64,000 bases of DNA from Methanosarcina sp. DH2. GTDB lineage: Archaea; Halobacteriota; Methanosarcinia; Methanosarcinales; Methanosarcinaceae. The translations under genes and the position numbers were made by a program. Every line of letters begins with the position of its first letter. Positions within the stretch are counted from its first letter, which is position 1. Under the pieces are notes generated by a model that was given only the letters and a program-made list of their open reading frames with translations, had not been told where the DNA came from and ran no database searches. Below are positions 46,683 to 55,712 of this stretch, one piece after another. The stretch lies in contig NZ_WJBI01000001.1 of the NCBI RefSeq assembly GCF_020804225.1, positions 478,659 through 542,658 on the forward strand. Direction: 5' to 3'.

Positions 46683-47402
46683 GTGATTTCCGTAAAAAAC
46701 AATCCTATTGAAATCAGGCTTGCCGACGCGCGAGAGGAACTTGGGGATTTAATAAGCTTCCCGGACTCTGAGTTTGTCGGCATAATCAAAGAACTGGGAT
46801 TCAGGTGTGAACTCTGTGCCCGCTGCTGTACTAAAGAGTTTAATGACCATGTGTTCCTGCTTGATTCAGATCTTGAAATTATACAGCAAATAGATCCGGA
46901 TGCCGTCACTCCTGCTCCCTATTACGAATTTTGCGACCAGAACGGCAGGTTCTATGTTTCAGGCTATGCCCTGAAAACAAAGCCTGACGGCTCCTGTATT
47001 TTCCTGGAAAACAAAAAGTGCAGGATCTATGGAAGCCGCCCTTCAATCTGCAGAGTATATCCCCATATGCTTCACAGGGAAGCCGATGAAACCGGAAAAG
47101 TAGACTGGCGGCAGATAAGCGGCTTAAACGAGCACGGGAGTTATCATTCAGAACTCGACGATTCAACCTGCGAAGCAATTTCACAGGAGACCAGGGCTTA
47201 TGAAGAAGCTTATCTCAAACAGATGATTGGTTTTCTCGAAGCTTTACAGGCTCATTTCAGGAAGAATGGTCTTAAACATGTCCAGAAGATCTATGACCGC
47301 AGAATGCGGGAATTTCTTAAAGGGAAATGCGAGCTGGAAGTTTTCGTATACTGCAGAGGCGGGTTTGAAATGCAAAAGCTCAGGTCTGGATCAAAAAGGT
47401 AA
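46683..47402 (+). CDS. YkgJ-type zinc/iron-chelating cysteine-cluster protein
   Basis: About 239 residues of the CxCxxCC family. The N-terminal cluster is CELCARCCTKEF; further cysteines occur in CIFLENKKCRIYGSRPSICRVYPH, the typical second half of the cluster, and near the end (CEAIS, CRGGF). The metal is probably zinc or an iron-sulfur cluster; the activity is unknown. The start is uncertain: GTG 46683 is inside an AAAAGGTGAT Shine-Dalgarno-like element, so a start a few codons downstream is possible, though no ATG, GTG or TTG is found there. Confidence 0.82.
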   Translation: MISVKNNPIEIRLADAREELGDLISFPDSEFVGIIKELGFRCELCARCCTKEFNDHVFLLDSDLEIIQQIDPDAVTPAPYYEFCDQNGRFYVSGYALKTKPDGSCIFLENKKCRIYGSRPSICRVYPHMLHREADETGKVDWRQISGLNEHGSYHSELDDSTCEAISQETRAYEEAYLKQMIGFLEALQAHFRKNGLKHVQKIYDRRMREFLKGKCELEVFVYCRGGFEMQKLRSGSKR

Positions 47403-47551
47403 CCGGCAGAGTCAAACATGTAACCTGGAGTCAAAAATGTACTCTATTGAGTCAGATCACAACTCACATGGTCAGAAATATACCCGTTGAGGCAGATAGG
47501 TAAAACTGACAGATTTCCTCAATTCACTGGACGGACCAGCTGTTTATCTAC

Positions 47552-47603
47552 CAGTTGTTTATATCAGTTGTTTATATCAGTTGTTTACATCAGTTGTTTA
47601 TCT
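47552..47603. repeat. Four tandem copies of a 13-bp unit
   Basis: CAGTTGTTTA(T/C)AT occurs four times in tandem (last copy ending TCT), preceded by a degenerate copy CAGCTGTTTATC at 47538. It lies between the convergent YkgJ and ArfC genes. Confidence 0.8.
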
Positions 47604-47697
47604 ACTTTTATGAAGTGTTCTGCTGTAAACAAAATTAATTTTTCACTTAATAAGATTAAAAATGATATTTTGCTAAAATAAGTTAGAAGAGGAGAGT

Positions 47698-48384
47698 CTA
47701 ATTCCTTTTCCCTTTAACCTTCCATTTAAGAAGTATTCCGTCCTCTATTTTTTCAGCCGAAAGCAATTCAAGCCCAAGAAGTTCGGCTTCTGTAAAACCT
47801 TCCCCGTCCGTAAAAGTCGGGGCTGTTTTTCCTCCTATGATAAGGTTTCCAACGAAAGTATATATCTCATCAACAAGGTCTGCGGAAAGCATGCCCCAGT
47901 TAAGGGTCGCACCTCCTTCGACCATGAGTGTGTTTATGCCCATTTCCTTTAATTTTGCCGTAAGCTCTGTAAGGTCAACTTTAAGGTCTCCTGTTTTAAG
48001 GACCAGAGCTTTTTCTTCCAGACTTTTGATTTTTTCTGCGGGGGCTGAATTTGAAACAGCAATTATCCTGAGCCCTTCTCCTTTCTTGAATAAATCAGCA
48101 TCTAGAGGAGTTCTTGCGACACTATCCACGATAATTCTTACCGGATTTTCGCTTTTTCCGGCAGCTTTTCTTGCGGCTTTCCTTTCAGGAGATTTTACAG
48201 TGAGACTTGGGTCATCGGCAAGTACGGTTCCTATCCCTACCATGATCGCATCTGCCTGAGCTCTGAGCTCATCCACTCTCTCAAAATCTAGTCTTCCGGA
48301 GATCTTTACCTGCTTTCTCTCTTTTGTTGAGAGCTTGCCGTCAGCTGACATAGCAGAGTTTATAAAAATAAAGGGCCTGTTCAT
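47698..48384 (-). CDS. arfC: 2,5-diamino-6-ribosylamino-pyrimidinone phosphate reductase (RibD C-terminal family)
   Basis: The archaeal ArfC/Rib7-type reductase uses NADPH to reduce the ribosyl side chain in the riboflavin and F420 (Fo) precursor pathway. The start at ATG 48384 gives 228 residues: PFIFINSAMSADGKLST, ADAIMVGIGTVLADDPSLTV, PVRIIVDS, NTLMVEGGATLNWGML, all RibD_C hallmarks. AGGAG lies eight bases upstream; the frame extension to 48480 is not supported. It stands alone. Confidence 0.93.
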   Translation of the reverse strand: MNRPFIFINSAMSADGKLSTKERKQVKISGRLDFERVDELRAQADAIMVGIGTVLADDPSLTVKSPERKAARKAAGKSENPVRIIVDSVARTPLDADLFKKGEGLRIIAVSNSAPAEKIKSLEEKALVLKTGDLKVDLTELTAKLKEMGINTLMVEGGATLNWGMLSADLVDEIYTFVGNLIIGGKTAPTFTDGEGFTEAELLGLELLSAEKIEDGILLKWKVKGKRN

Positions 48385-48613
48385 TTTATGGCTCCTGAAA
48401 AAAGTATTAAGTTGAGAAAAATTGAGGTGCTCTATTTTAAAGCGTCTTTCCGCACTGGAATTCTGGAATAGACCTGGCACCTGGCTTCAAGTCTATTTCC
48501 TTCAGGCTTTTTTTCAGTCTACTTCTATTTTTTGACTGAGATAAGTTTGAGCAGGGGTTTGAACTATTTCTGGCCCGGCTCAAAACTGATTTCAGTCAGA
48601 CATTTAAGCTATT

Positions 48614-49468
48614 TTATTCAAAGTCTATCAGTGGCTTCAGGAGGTCGTGGTCTCTTAAGAGGCCCTGAAGCTTGCGGTTTGAATTAATGATCGGTATCTG
48701 GTCGATCCTGTTACGCTTCATTTTTCTTGCGCAGTCGCTGACTGATGCAATATAAGTAGCTGTGATCGGTTCCCGGATCATGATATCGCTTCCGATCATA
48801 TTGGGGACCTTAATTCTGGACACACTGTAATAAATGCTCATGGTATCTCGCATGGATTCCCAGGTCCAGGCATCGTCGTCCTGACCTGCGGACATGTCCG
48901 ACATCTCCACACTGTCTTCAATAATACTCGCAGAGATGACGTCCCTGTCCGAAATGATCCCTATGAGTTCCAGGGCAGCATCGAGTACAGGCACAGCCTT
49001 AACACCGGCAAGCTCCATAATCCTCGCTACGACCGGCAGAGGTGTTTCACTATAAATTGCAACTACTTCCGTTTCCACATAGTCCTTGATCGGAATATCA
49101 ATATTCATATCCGCAATTGTGCCCACGACGTCTGCAACCGTAACAAGTCCCACGAGCTTTCCATTATCAACCACAGGAAGCCTTCTGATGCCGTGCTGCA
49201 GGAGCAGGCGTGCGGCAGTCTGCAGGTCCGATCCAGGGGATATGGTTATCGGATCTCGTGTCATAAGAAGGGCAAGCTGTTCTTCTTCAGGGTTTTGTAA
49301 AAGGTTTGTCCTGGTCACGATTCCAACTACTTTGGAATCTTTGAGTACCGGCACTCCCGAGATGTGTTTGTTCTTAAGAATTTTAAGAACCTCGTCCCTG
49401 GAACCAGGCAAGGTCGCGCATGCGACGTCCCTTACCATGATATCTTCTATGAAGATGTTTTTTGGCAT
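48614..49468 (-). CDS. Protein with four CBS domains
   Basis: 284 residues consisting almost entirely of four CBS motifs (two Bateman modules), each with a GVPVLKDSKVVGIVTR-like end: residues about 8-60, 68-120, 128-180 and 225-284. There is a linker with acidic residues near 185-215. These modules bind AMP/ATP or SAM and regulate partner proteins. It is upstream of nothing obvious on its strand but follows USP and an amidohydrolase on the same strand, so it may belong to the same stress-linked unit. Confidence 0.9.
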   Translation of the reverse strand: MPKNIFIEDIMVRDVACATLPGSRDEVLKILKNKHISGVPVLKDSKVVGIVTRTNLLQNPEEEQLALLMTRDPITISPGSDLQTAARLLLQHGIRRLPVVDNGKLVGLVTVADVVGTIADMNIDIPIKDYVETEVVAIYSETPLPVVARIMELAGVKAVPVLDAALELIGIISDRDVISASIIEDSVEMSDMSAGQDDDAWTWESMRDTMSIYYSVSRIKVPNMIGSDIMIREPITATYIASVSDCARKMKRNRIDQIPIINSNRKLQGLLRDHDLLKPLIDFE

Positions 49469-49553
49469 TTGATCTACACCTGTGTTGTCCTCTGAATCCT
49501 GGATTTTTTCTTATATCGCTTCTTCTTCAAAAGGCTTCAAGTTGATGGCACTA

Positions 49554-50012
49554 TCAGCTTGTTTCTCCACTCCGGACAACCATTACCGGAACGGTTGAGC
49601 TTCTGACCACTTTTTCTGCAACGCTTCCCAGAAGGAACCTGTCAAGCCCGGTTTTTCCAAGTGTCCCCATAACTACCAGGTCAATATTGTTATTTTCTGA
49701 GAACTCGATAATCACGTTACTCGGGTTCCCTTCCCATACAACCTCTCTTATCTCTACTCCTGCAGCCTCTCCCTGATACTTCACGGCAGAAACAGCTCTC
49801 TCCCCCTCCTTTCTAAGGATTTCGAACATTGCTTCCCAGCCGCCGTCCGAGCTCATCGGTATTGAAGAAAAAGAAGATGTGTCCACTACATAAAGTGCAT
49901 GAACTATAGCCCCACTGAGTTTTGCAATCTCAATTCCGTAAGAAATTGCCCTCTGGGTATTCTCGGATCCGTCTGTTGCAATTACTATATTCCGGTAAAA
50001 CTCGCTCGTCAT
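49554..50012 (-). CDS. Universal stress protein, UspA family
   Basis: 152 residues with the Rossmann-like USP fold: IVIATDGSENTQRAISYGIEIAK at the N terminus and the ATP-binding motif VVMGTLGKTGLDRFLLGSVAEKV (Gly-2x-Gly-9x-Gly) near the end. It probably binds ATP. It lies 19 bases after the amidohydrolase gene and before the four-CBS protein, all on the minus strand; both USP and CBS proteins bind adenine nucleotides, so a shared energy-sensing role is possible. Confidence 0.92.
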   Translation of the reverse strand: MTSEFYRNIVIATDGSENTQRAISYGIEIAKLSGAIVHALYVVDTSSFSSIPMSSDGGWEAMFEILRKEGERAVSAVKYQGEAAGVEIREVVWEGNPSNVIIEFSENNNIDLVVMGTLGKTGLDRFLLGSVAEKVVRSSTVPVMVVRSGETS

Positions 50013-50031
50013 GTCTTGCTCTCCATTTTCT

Positions 50032-51141
50032 TTACGAATGAAGCACCGCTAATATATCGTCGGGCCTTGCCCTCTTTGTGATTCCACTTATAGGGTCCTT
50101 TATCCCTGCCAGATTGTTTGAACTCCCGTTCAAGATCATCAAATTAGCTTTATTCCCCTTTTCTATAGAACCCGTGGAACCAGGCCCCATTACAAAAGAA
50201 CCATTAAGTGTGCAAATTTTAAATACTTGCCTATCTTCGATCGAAAATACTTTGGACATAAACTCCATTTCAGCAAACATATTTACAGAGTTTAACATTA
50301 CGTTGTCTGTACCTGCTGCTACCCGGATTCCAGCCTCAAGCATTTCAGCTATTGGTGCCATGCCTGCTCCTGTTACGAAGTTCGACCTCGGGCAGACAAC
50401 AACTGGAATTTCTGTCTGAGCTACTTCATCAAGATCTTTTTTTGTGGCTTGTGTCAGATGAATCAACAGGTCGGGCTCCAGAGATAGGGCTTTTTCAATG
50501 TCACTTCTGTTCTTTTCCCCTGCATGGATTGCAAAGAGCTTTTTTATATTTCGTGTGCAGGCTGTAATCTCCTGCAAGAGTTCCATATCGAGATCGTTTG
50601 CTCCGCTTATTCCAAGTCCATCGGAGTGCAATAAAACTCTTCTTACTTCGGCAAGCACCACCCCCAACGGTAGCTCGGGTTCTGTAGGTCTACCAAATAC
50701 AAGGGAGTGCAGTTCAAGTCCCTCAAGAGCTTTATTGAGGGCTGCAACTCCTACAACTCCTCCTTCTCTAAAATCCGCAAAAGCACAGGTTCCTGTCTCA
50801 ATCATGTCTAATAGGGACTTTCTAATGTACTCGATAAGTATTTTATAGGAAGTTTCCCTGAGGATTCTGTGTTTCAATCCATCCGGCGGCTTTACCAGAG
50901 AGTCAAGGTCTCTCTGAACCCGAAAACCGGAAGCATTTCCCAGTGGAGGGTCTTTGCAAACTGAATCTCCTAGATGGGTGTGGGCATTGACAAAACAGGG
51001 AGCTATTATATTTGCAGAATATGTACGCTCTTCTCCAACTTCCGTGATAATCCCGTTTTTTACACAAATGTACCCCTCTATGGGATCCAGTTCGGGACCT
51101 GCAATAATTGTTCCGGAAATTATCTGTTCAGTGCCGTACAT
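50032..51141 (-). CDS. Amidohydrolase of the cytosine/atrazine deaminase type
   Basis: 369 residues of the metal-dependent amidohydrolase superfamily. Metal ligands are seen in APCFVNAHTHLGDS (HxH), LFAIHAGEK (His and Glu) and RVAAGTDNVM (Asp). It resembles the Atz/Trz and S-adenosylhomocysteine deaminase group, but is shorter and the substrate is unknown. ATG 51141 follows GAGGTG at good distance. It is the first gene of a minus-strand run with USP and four-CBS genes. Confidence 0.85.
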   Translation of the reverse strand: MYGTEQIISGTIIAGPELDPIEGYICVKNGIITEVGEERTYSANIIAPCFVNAHTHLGDSVCKDPPLGNASGFRVQRDLDSLVKPPDGLKHRILRETSYKILIEYIRKSLLDMIETGTCAFADFREGGVVGVAALNKALEGLELHSLVFGRPTEPELPLGVVLAEVRRVLLHSDGLGISGANDLDMELLQEITACTRNIKKLFAIHAGEKNRSDIEKALSLEPDLLIHLTQATKKDLDEVAQTEIPVVVCPRSNFVTGAGMAPIAEMLEAGIRVAAGTDNVMLNSVNMFAEMEFMSKVFSIEDRQVFKICTLNGSFVMGPGSTGSIEKGNKANLMILNGSSNNLAGIKDPISGITKRARPDDILAVLHS

Positions 51142-51346
51142 ATATACGCACCTCTGCTGATCATCAAACGCCTGTGCTCAGTTAATGGAAGACCAAACAT
51201 ATACATCATATATAACTTTTCCTTAAGCCCCTTTTATACTATCTTGACATCTTTCTCTGTTCCGGGCATCCAGAATCTTTTTTCTTATGTTTTAAACGGA
51301 TTCTTTTAATTATATTTGCACATAACGATGTCCTTTTTACCGGCAT

Positions 51347-51354
51347 ATTTATAA
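51347..51354 (+). promoter_or_regulatory. TATA box before the candidate structured RNA
   Basis: ATTTATAAG predicts transcription from about 51376-51380, exactly at the 5' side of the first predicted stem of the RNA at 51378-51587. A second AT element (TTATATAT, 51363-51370) would start inside that stem. Confidence 0.4.
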
Positions 51355-51377
51355 GTTAGTAATTATATATAACTGCC

Positions 51378-51587
51378 AGTCGCATTGTATAGGTCCTTGC
51401 ACGAGATAATGGTAAATCCTAACTGTGAGTGTACAGACAACCCCAATGCGATACATCGATAGTGTGACACTGCCCGGCACGAGGGTAACTGAAAGGGACT
51501 GCGGAAAACCAGAGGATGATCTTTCGGAGTTAGTGCGTCCGGGCCACAGCACTATTCTACACAAATCTATTTTTCATAAAAAATAGC
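51378..51587 (+). ncRNA. Candidate structured non-coding RNA
   Basis: A region with near 50 percent GC in AT-rich surroundings, without a convincing reading frame. Nested complementarity: TCGCATTG (51380-51387) with CAATGCGA (51444-51451); ATAGTG (51459-51464) with CACTAT (51550-51555); GCCCGG (51472-51477) with CCGGGC (51539-51544); AACT+GAAAG (51487-51495) with CTTTC+AGTT (51521-51531). An AT-only hairpin with T tract (51567-51586) closes it. This looks like a folded RNA of about 190 bases. I do not recognise the family; it is not SRP RNA, 5S or tRNA. A minus-strand transcript cannot be ruled out. Confidence 0.5.
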
Positions 51588-51758
51588 TTACAATAACTTT
51601 TATAGTGATCCAAAATGCACGCTTTATTAGCTGACTCTGATTTTGTCAGCCCCTAATTCACAGCTTATTAGTTTCCGGCTATTTTTGTTAATTTGATGAT
51701 TCTCATTGCCAGTTGTTGCGGTTACTTCGTTACTGCTTTATATTATATCTTCAAAAAG

Positions 51759-52085
51759 ATGACACACATGTCCTTCGAAGAGGCAATAAAAGCTCTGGAT
51801 TCCGGTGTTATGATTGATATCGAAGTCACTCCGGGTTCCAGGTCGCTTTCCGTTCCAAGCGGCTATAATGAATGGCGCAGGAGAATTGAAGTAAAGCTGA
51901 CTAAAAACGCCCAGAAAGGAAAGGCAAATGAACAACTTATTGAGAGCCTTGCCGAACTCTTCGGGATTAGCAGTTCGGATATTCTGATAAGCAACGGAGC
52001 CACAAGCAGCAAAAAGTCCTTACTGATAAAAGGGGTCTCCTATCAACAGGCTGTTTCTGTTTTTGGAGCCCGCTTAAATAAATAA
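51759..52085 (+). CDS. DUF167/YggU family protein
   Basis: About 108 residues with the DUF167 fold: a VTPGSRS strand, then the highly conserved EVKLTKNAQKGKANEQLIESLAELFGI and GATSSKKSLLIKG. The family is universal and uncharacterised, with a small alpha/beta fold thought to bind nucleic acid. ATG 51759 (or ATG 51768) is the likely start; the longer frame to 51693 would add an out-of-family hydrophobic extension. A Toprim protein follows on the same strand. Confidence 0.88.
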   Translation: MTHMSFEEAIKALDSGVMIDIEVTPGSRSLSVPSGYNEWRRRIEVKLTKNAQKGKANEQLIESLAELFGISSSDILISNGATSSKKSLLIKGVSYQQAVSVFGARLNK

Positions 52086-52194
52086 AGGCCGAATAAAGGC
52101 CGAATAAAGACACAATTGCAAAGAATAATCTTCGGACTCAAAGAGTAATCCTCTGACTATATCTCCTGTTTAACGAAAAAGGTTGCAGAATAAC

Positions 52195-52647
52195 GTGACT
52201 GATCTTGAAATCTACCGAAAAAGACTGGAAAGGATTGAAGAATTGCTCTTAGAACTTTCAGAACACTCTGAAAGGGGAGCAGTAATTATTGTTGAAGGAA
52301 AAAGGGATATTCTTTCCATGAAGCGGCTTGGCATTGAAGGCAGCTTCGAACTTGCAACCCGGCACTCTCTTTTTAATTTTTCTGAGAGGATAGCGAGGCT
52401 TGGCTGTGAGGTCATTATACTGACAGACTGGGATCGGAGAGGTGACCTGCTTGCCGCCAAACTTTCAGAATATTTCGGAAGTTTTGGGGTAAAGCCTGAA
52501 CTTCAGATCCGAAATAAACTGAAGCTAATAACACAGAAAGAAATCAAAGACATAGAAAGCCTGTACACTTACGTTTCCAAACTCAGGTCAAAAACAGGCT
52601 CATCTTTTGATCAGGAATATGAAACAAATGCTAGATTTGACAATTAA
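52195..52647 (+). CDS. Small stand-alone Toprim domain protein (UPF0292 type)
   Basis: About 150 residues. The Toprim metal motifs are present: the conserved Glu in VIIVEGKRD and the DxD in ILTDWDRRG, as in DnaG primases, topoisomerases and OLD/RecR proteins. Small stand-alone Toprim proteins of archaea are thought to act in nucleic-acid processing. There is no ATG; GTG 52195 is preferred, TTG 52183 possible. The last 12 codons and stop lie in the first copy of a 72-base tandem duplication, so the C terminus may be recently altered. Confidence 0.85.
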   Translation: MTDLEIYRKRLERIEELLLELSEHSERGAVIIVEGKRDILSMKRLGIEGSFELATRHSLFNFSERIARLGCEVIILTDWDRRGDLLAAKLSEYFGSFGVKPELQIRNKLKLITQKEIKDIESLYTYVSKLRSKTGSSFDQEYETNARFDN

Positions 52648-52753
52648 CAATTAGAACAGGTAATTAGTCTAATTAGATAAAATCAGGAATATGAAACAAA
52701 TGCTAGATTTGACAATTAACAATTAGAACAGGTAATTAGTCTAATTAGATAAA
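52611..52753. repeat. 72-bp tandem duplication at the Toprim gene's 3' end
   Basis: Two essentially identical copies, 52611-52682 and 52683-52753, begin TCAGGAATATGAAACAAATG and end GTCTAATTAGATAAA. The first copy includes the stop of the Toprim gene. Near-perfect identity points to a very recent event. Confidence 0.95.
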
Positions 52754-52859
52754 TTGAGGTTTTTTAATCTCTAAAAATAGAGTTCCCTTTTTCCCGGTAT
52801 GTTTGAGAGAAAAAGGTAGTAAAAGTTAATACTTATTACAGTTTAAAAAAGAGGAAGCC

Positions 52860-53276
52860 TTATTCCTTATGCATTGGATTGGACGATTCTCCTTTTTCCT
52901 GAATCATATCCATACTTTGCGGGTTCTTTTGATGATTGAATGTTCTGTCGAACTCCGGATACTTTTGAAATTTGCCAGCCAGCTCTTCAAACATTTTATG
53001 CCTTGGACTGATAATAATTATATGCGCAGGGGGGTGAATCTTCTTCAACCTGCTTATAGCTGCTCCAGCGTGGTTATTCAACTCTACAAGGGCTGCAGAG
53101 TTGCATTTTGACTTGAGTGATACGCCCATTACACTTACAAGAAGCTCATCAGCATAGTTAGGTTCTATACATTTAGGAGTAGCTGAAAATTGAATATGTC
53201 CGTATCGTTCTAGGTCATGTAATGCTATTTTTACTTTATCCGAGTCGTCTGTCCGGACTAATGCGAATGATTTCAT
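52860..53276 (-). CDS. DUF356 methanogen-specific protein
   Basis: 138 residues with the DUF356 pattern: ALVRTDDSDKVKIALHDLERYGHI near the N terminus, a PNYADELL segment, and the conserved RLKKIHPPAHIIIISPRH. The family occurs in methanogens and has no known role. Residues from about 108 on are a charged, poorly conserved tail. Minus strand, isolated. Confidence 0.85.
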   Translation of the reverse strand: MKSFALVRTDDSDKVKIALHDLERYGHIQFSATPKCIEPNYADELLVSVMGVSLKSKCNSAALVELNNHAGAAISRLKKIHPPAHIIIISPRHKMFEELAGKFQKYPEFDRTFNHQKNPQSMDMIQEKGESSNPMHKE

Positions 53277-54231
53277 TTTTTACACACCACCAATCTACTG
53301 AAGTTATCCCCATTTCGATATGGATCTGCCCCTATAATAAACTTTGTGTATGAAACGGCTTAGTAGACGACCATGATTTATTCCGGGCGAATGCGGCATC
53401 CTCATCATATTAATAATGCTAAAAATGACCATTTCCGGGGCCGTAGTATTTTGTCCGCCTTCTTTCTTATGCAGAATATGCTCAAAAATTACAGGGGTAT
53501 TCCAGAATCTCTTTTTTCAAGATTTAGTATGCATCTCCATGAAATGAAGCCGCATATTCTATAGTTATATGCATCGTATATATATTCGTTTTGAAATAAT
53601 ATTTCCTCCACAAGATAACTTTACTTTAAGCCTTATTTTAATTGCGTTTTTTAAATAATATTTTTTTCTTTTAATAATATAATACTATTTTTTTTAAATC
53701 TTGTAAACTAGATTTTTTATTTCCGGTCTCAGCCTGAATGAAGTTTTTATCAGTGTTAACTATTAAATAAACGAGCTCTTCAGCCTTATATATTTTTATA
53801 TACTTACTAAATATCATTTTGACTTGTATAAAAATACTAATATATATAAATTTAACTGATCCTATTTTATCAAAAAAACAAAAACTACTTCACCAAATGG
53901 TATCTTTTATTTAGAACCTTACCATATCATATACCGAAACAGTATACAAAAATATTTATCATAGGACTCTCTGTGTTCTTTTTTCATCTATGTGTATGAA
54001 AAAACTCAAATATTCTGTGGACTGAGTCCTTCTTCTTAATATCCCGGTTAGCTAAATATTATGTGAATCTTTGATCCCGTAGCTGGCTAGATAGATCGGA
54101 TTCGGTTTAAGAACCTGTTATCATTCTATTGGACATCAACTATTGGACATCAGTCTATTGGATGTCTGTCTATTTGATATCAATCTATCCGGTTGAAGTG
54201 TTCAAGGTTATTACATAAAGACGGTGAATAT
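53277..54231. other. Long AT-rich intergenic region before proA
   Basis: Almost 1 kb. A plus-strand frame at 53373-53564 has an ATG and a TATA-like CTATAATAAA at about 53331 but no recognisable product; I leave it uncalled. From 53570 to 54000 the DNA is extremely AT-rich with many TATA-like elements. Near 54125-54190 stand imperfect repeats of TCTATTGGACATCA-type units. The proA promoter must lie here. Confidence 0.45.
54125..54190. repeat. Imperfect tandem 14-15-bp units upstream of proA
   Basis: About four to five diverged copies of TCTATTGGACATCA(A/G) run up to within 45 bases of the proA ATG, so they would be in the mRNA leader or near the promoter. Confidence 0.6.
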
Positions 54232-55575
54232 ATGGCTGAAGATATTGAAACTAAAGTGGTTACGGCAAAAAAAGCTTCAATTGAGCTTTCCAGTGTAAGT
54301 GAAGAGATAAAAAACAGGGCACTTGAGGCCATGGCAAAAGCCCTGGACAGGGAAAGAAAAGTTATCCTTGAGGCGAATTTAAAGGACATTGAGTATGCAG
54401 CCGGACTAAAAACAGCAGGAAAGCTTACCCAGGCACTTGTGGACAGGCTTAAGGTCACTGACTCAAAGGTTGACGGGATGATCGCAGGAATCAGGGATGT
54501 AATAAAGCTCAAGGATCCTGTAGGAGATACCCTTTCCACACTCGAGCTGGATGACGATTTGATCCTCTATCAGATAAGCTGCCCTATAGGTCTGATAGGA
54601 GTAATTTTCGAATCCCGGCCAGACGTAGTGCCTCAAGTGATGTCACTCTGTCTGAAGAGCGGGAATGCAACTATTTTTAAAGGCGGGAGTGAAGCAAGGG
54701 AGTCAAACCGCATTATTTTTGATATTCTTGTAAGAGCCATAGAATCTACAGAGGGTATGCCGAAAGGCGCCTTCCAGCTAATGGAAACCAGAGAAGAGAT
54801 CATGAGTCTTTTGAGCCTTGATGCATATGTCGACCTCCTGATCCCAAGAGGCTCCAATGAGTTTGTCAAGTTCATTCAGGATAATACAAAAATCCCGGTA
54901 CTCGGGCACACGAGCGGGATCTGCCATATCTACGTGGACGAGTTTGCAGACCTGAGCACAGCCTGGAAGGTCTGCTTTGATGCTAAGGTCCAGTACCCTG
55001 CAGTATGTAACGCCATTGAAACTCTTCTTGTAAACCGCGGGATTGCAGATGCTTTCCTGCCGAAGATGGCAGAAATGTATCTCGGGGCAGGAGTGGAACT
55101 GCGCTGTGACAAGGACAGCTATTCCCGACTTACAGAAAAGGGGCTTTCTCCTCTCTCAAGAGCCGCTGAAGAGGACTGGAGCCTTGAATATAACGACCTT
55201 ATCCTTTCAATAAAACTCGTAGATACGATAAAGGAGGCAATTGACCACATAAATACCTTCGGCTCCCATCACACGGATGGGATAATTACGGAAAATGCTT
55301 CGCGGAGAAAAGAATTCATAGGGCTTGTTGATTCTTCAAGCGTTATGGTTAATGCCTCAACACGTTTTGCAGACGGTTACCGCTATGGAAAAGGCGCCGA
55401 GGTAGGGATTAGTACGAATAAGATCCACTCCCGTGGACCTGTTGGCATGGAAGGGCTGCTGATTTACAAGTATATCCTCATGGGTAAAGGCCAGGTTGTT
55501 GCAGACTATGCAGGAGAAAACGCAAAACCCTATACCCACAGGAAGCTTGACCTTAAGTTCGAGGATGTAAATTAA
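54232..55575 (+). CDS. proA: Gamma-glutamyl phosphate reductase ProA
   Basis: ProA reduces gamma-glutamyl phosphate to glutamate semialdehyde with NADPH, the second step of proline synthesis. 447 residues from ATG 54232, which follows ACGGTGA. Seen: CPIGLIGVIFESRPDV, SGNATIFKGGSEA, IPRGSNEFVK, the catalytic cysteine region VQYPAVCNAIETLLV, and ASTRFADGYRYGKGAEVGIS. Slightly longer than bacterial enzymes. First of proA-proB-proC in order on the plus strand. Confidence 0.96.
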   Translation: MAEDIETKVVTAKKASIELSSVSEEIKNRALEAMAKALDRERKVILEANLKDIEYAAGLKTAGKLTQALVDRLKVTDSKVDGMIAGIRDVIKLKDPVGDTLSTLELDDDLILYQISCPIGLIGVIFESRPDVVPQVMSLCLKSGNATIFKGGSEARESNRIIFDILVRAIESTEGMPKGAFQLMETREEIMSLLSLDAYVDLLIPRGSNEFVKFIQDNTKIPVLGHTSGICHIYVDEFADLSTAWKVCFDAKVQYPAVCNAIETLLVNRGIADAFLPKMAEMYLGAGVELRCDKDSYSRLTEKGLSPLSRAAEEDWSLEYNDLILSIKLVDTIKEAIDHINTFGSHHTDGIITENASRRKEFIGLVDSSSVMVNASTRFADGYRYGKGAEVGISTNKIHSRGPVGMEGLLIYKYILMGKGQVVADYAGENAKPYTHRKLDLKFEDVN

Positions 55576-55712
55576 TACATCCTTGAATATTTATGATATG
55601 TTTATATATTTGAATTGAAATACCACGCAGGTTAAGTGCAAAAACCGGAAATCCTGGATGCGGCTGAGATCAACTGCAGTCGCCTTCCAAATAACATTAA
55701 GAGGCACTTCCA

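Noticed and set aside
51378..51587. Reading the structured region as SRP RNA, RNase P RNA or a tRNA
   Set aside because: Length and conserved blocks of those RNAs are absent; kept only as an unclassified candidate RNA.
53373..53564. 63-codon plus-strand frame with an upstream TATA-like element
   Set aside because: No Shine-Dalgarno sequence, no family, composition not convincing; could be a gene remnant but evidence is too thin.
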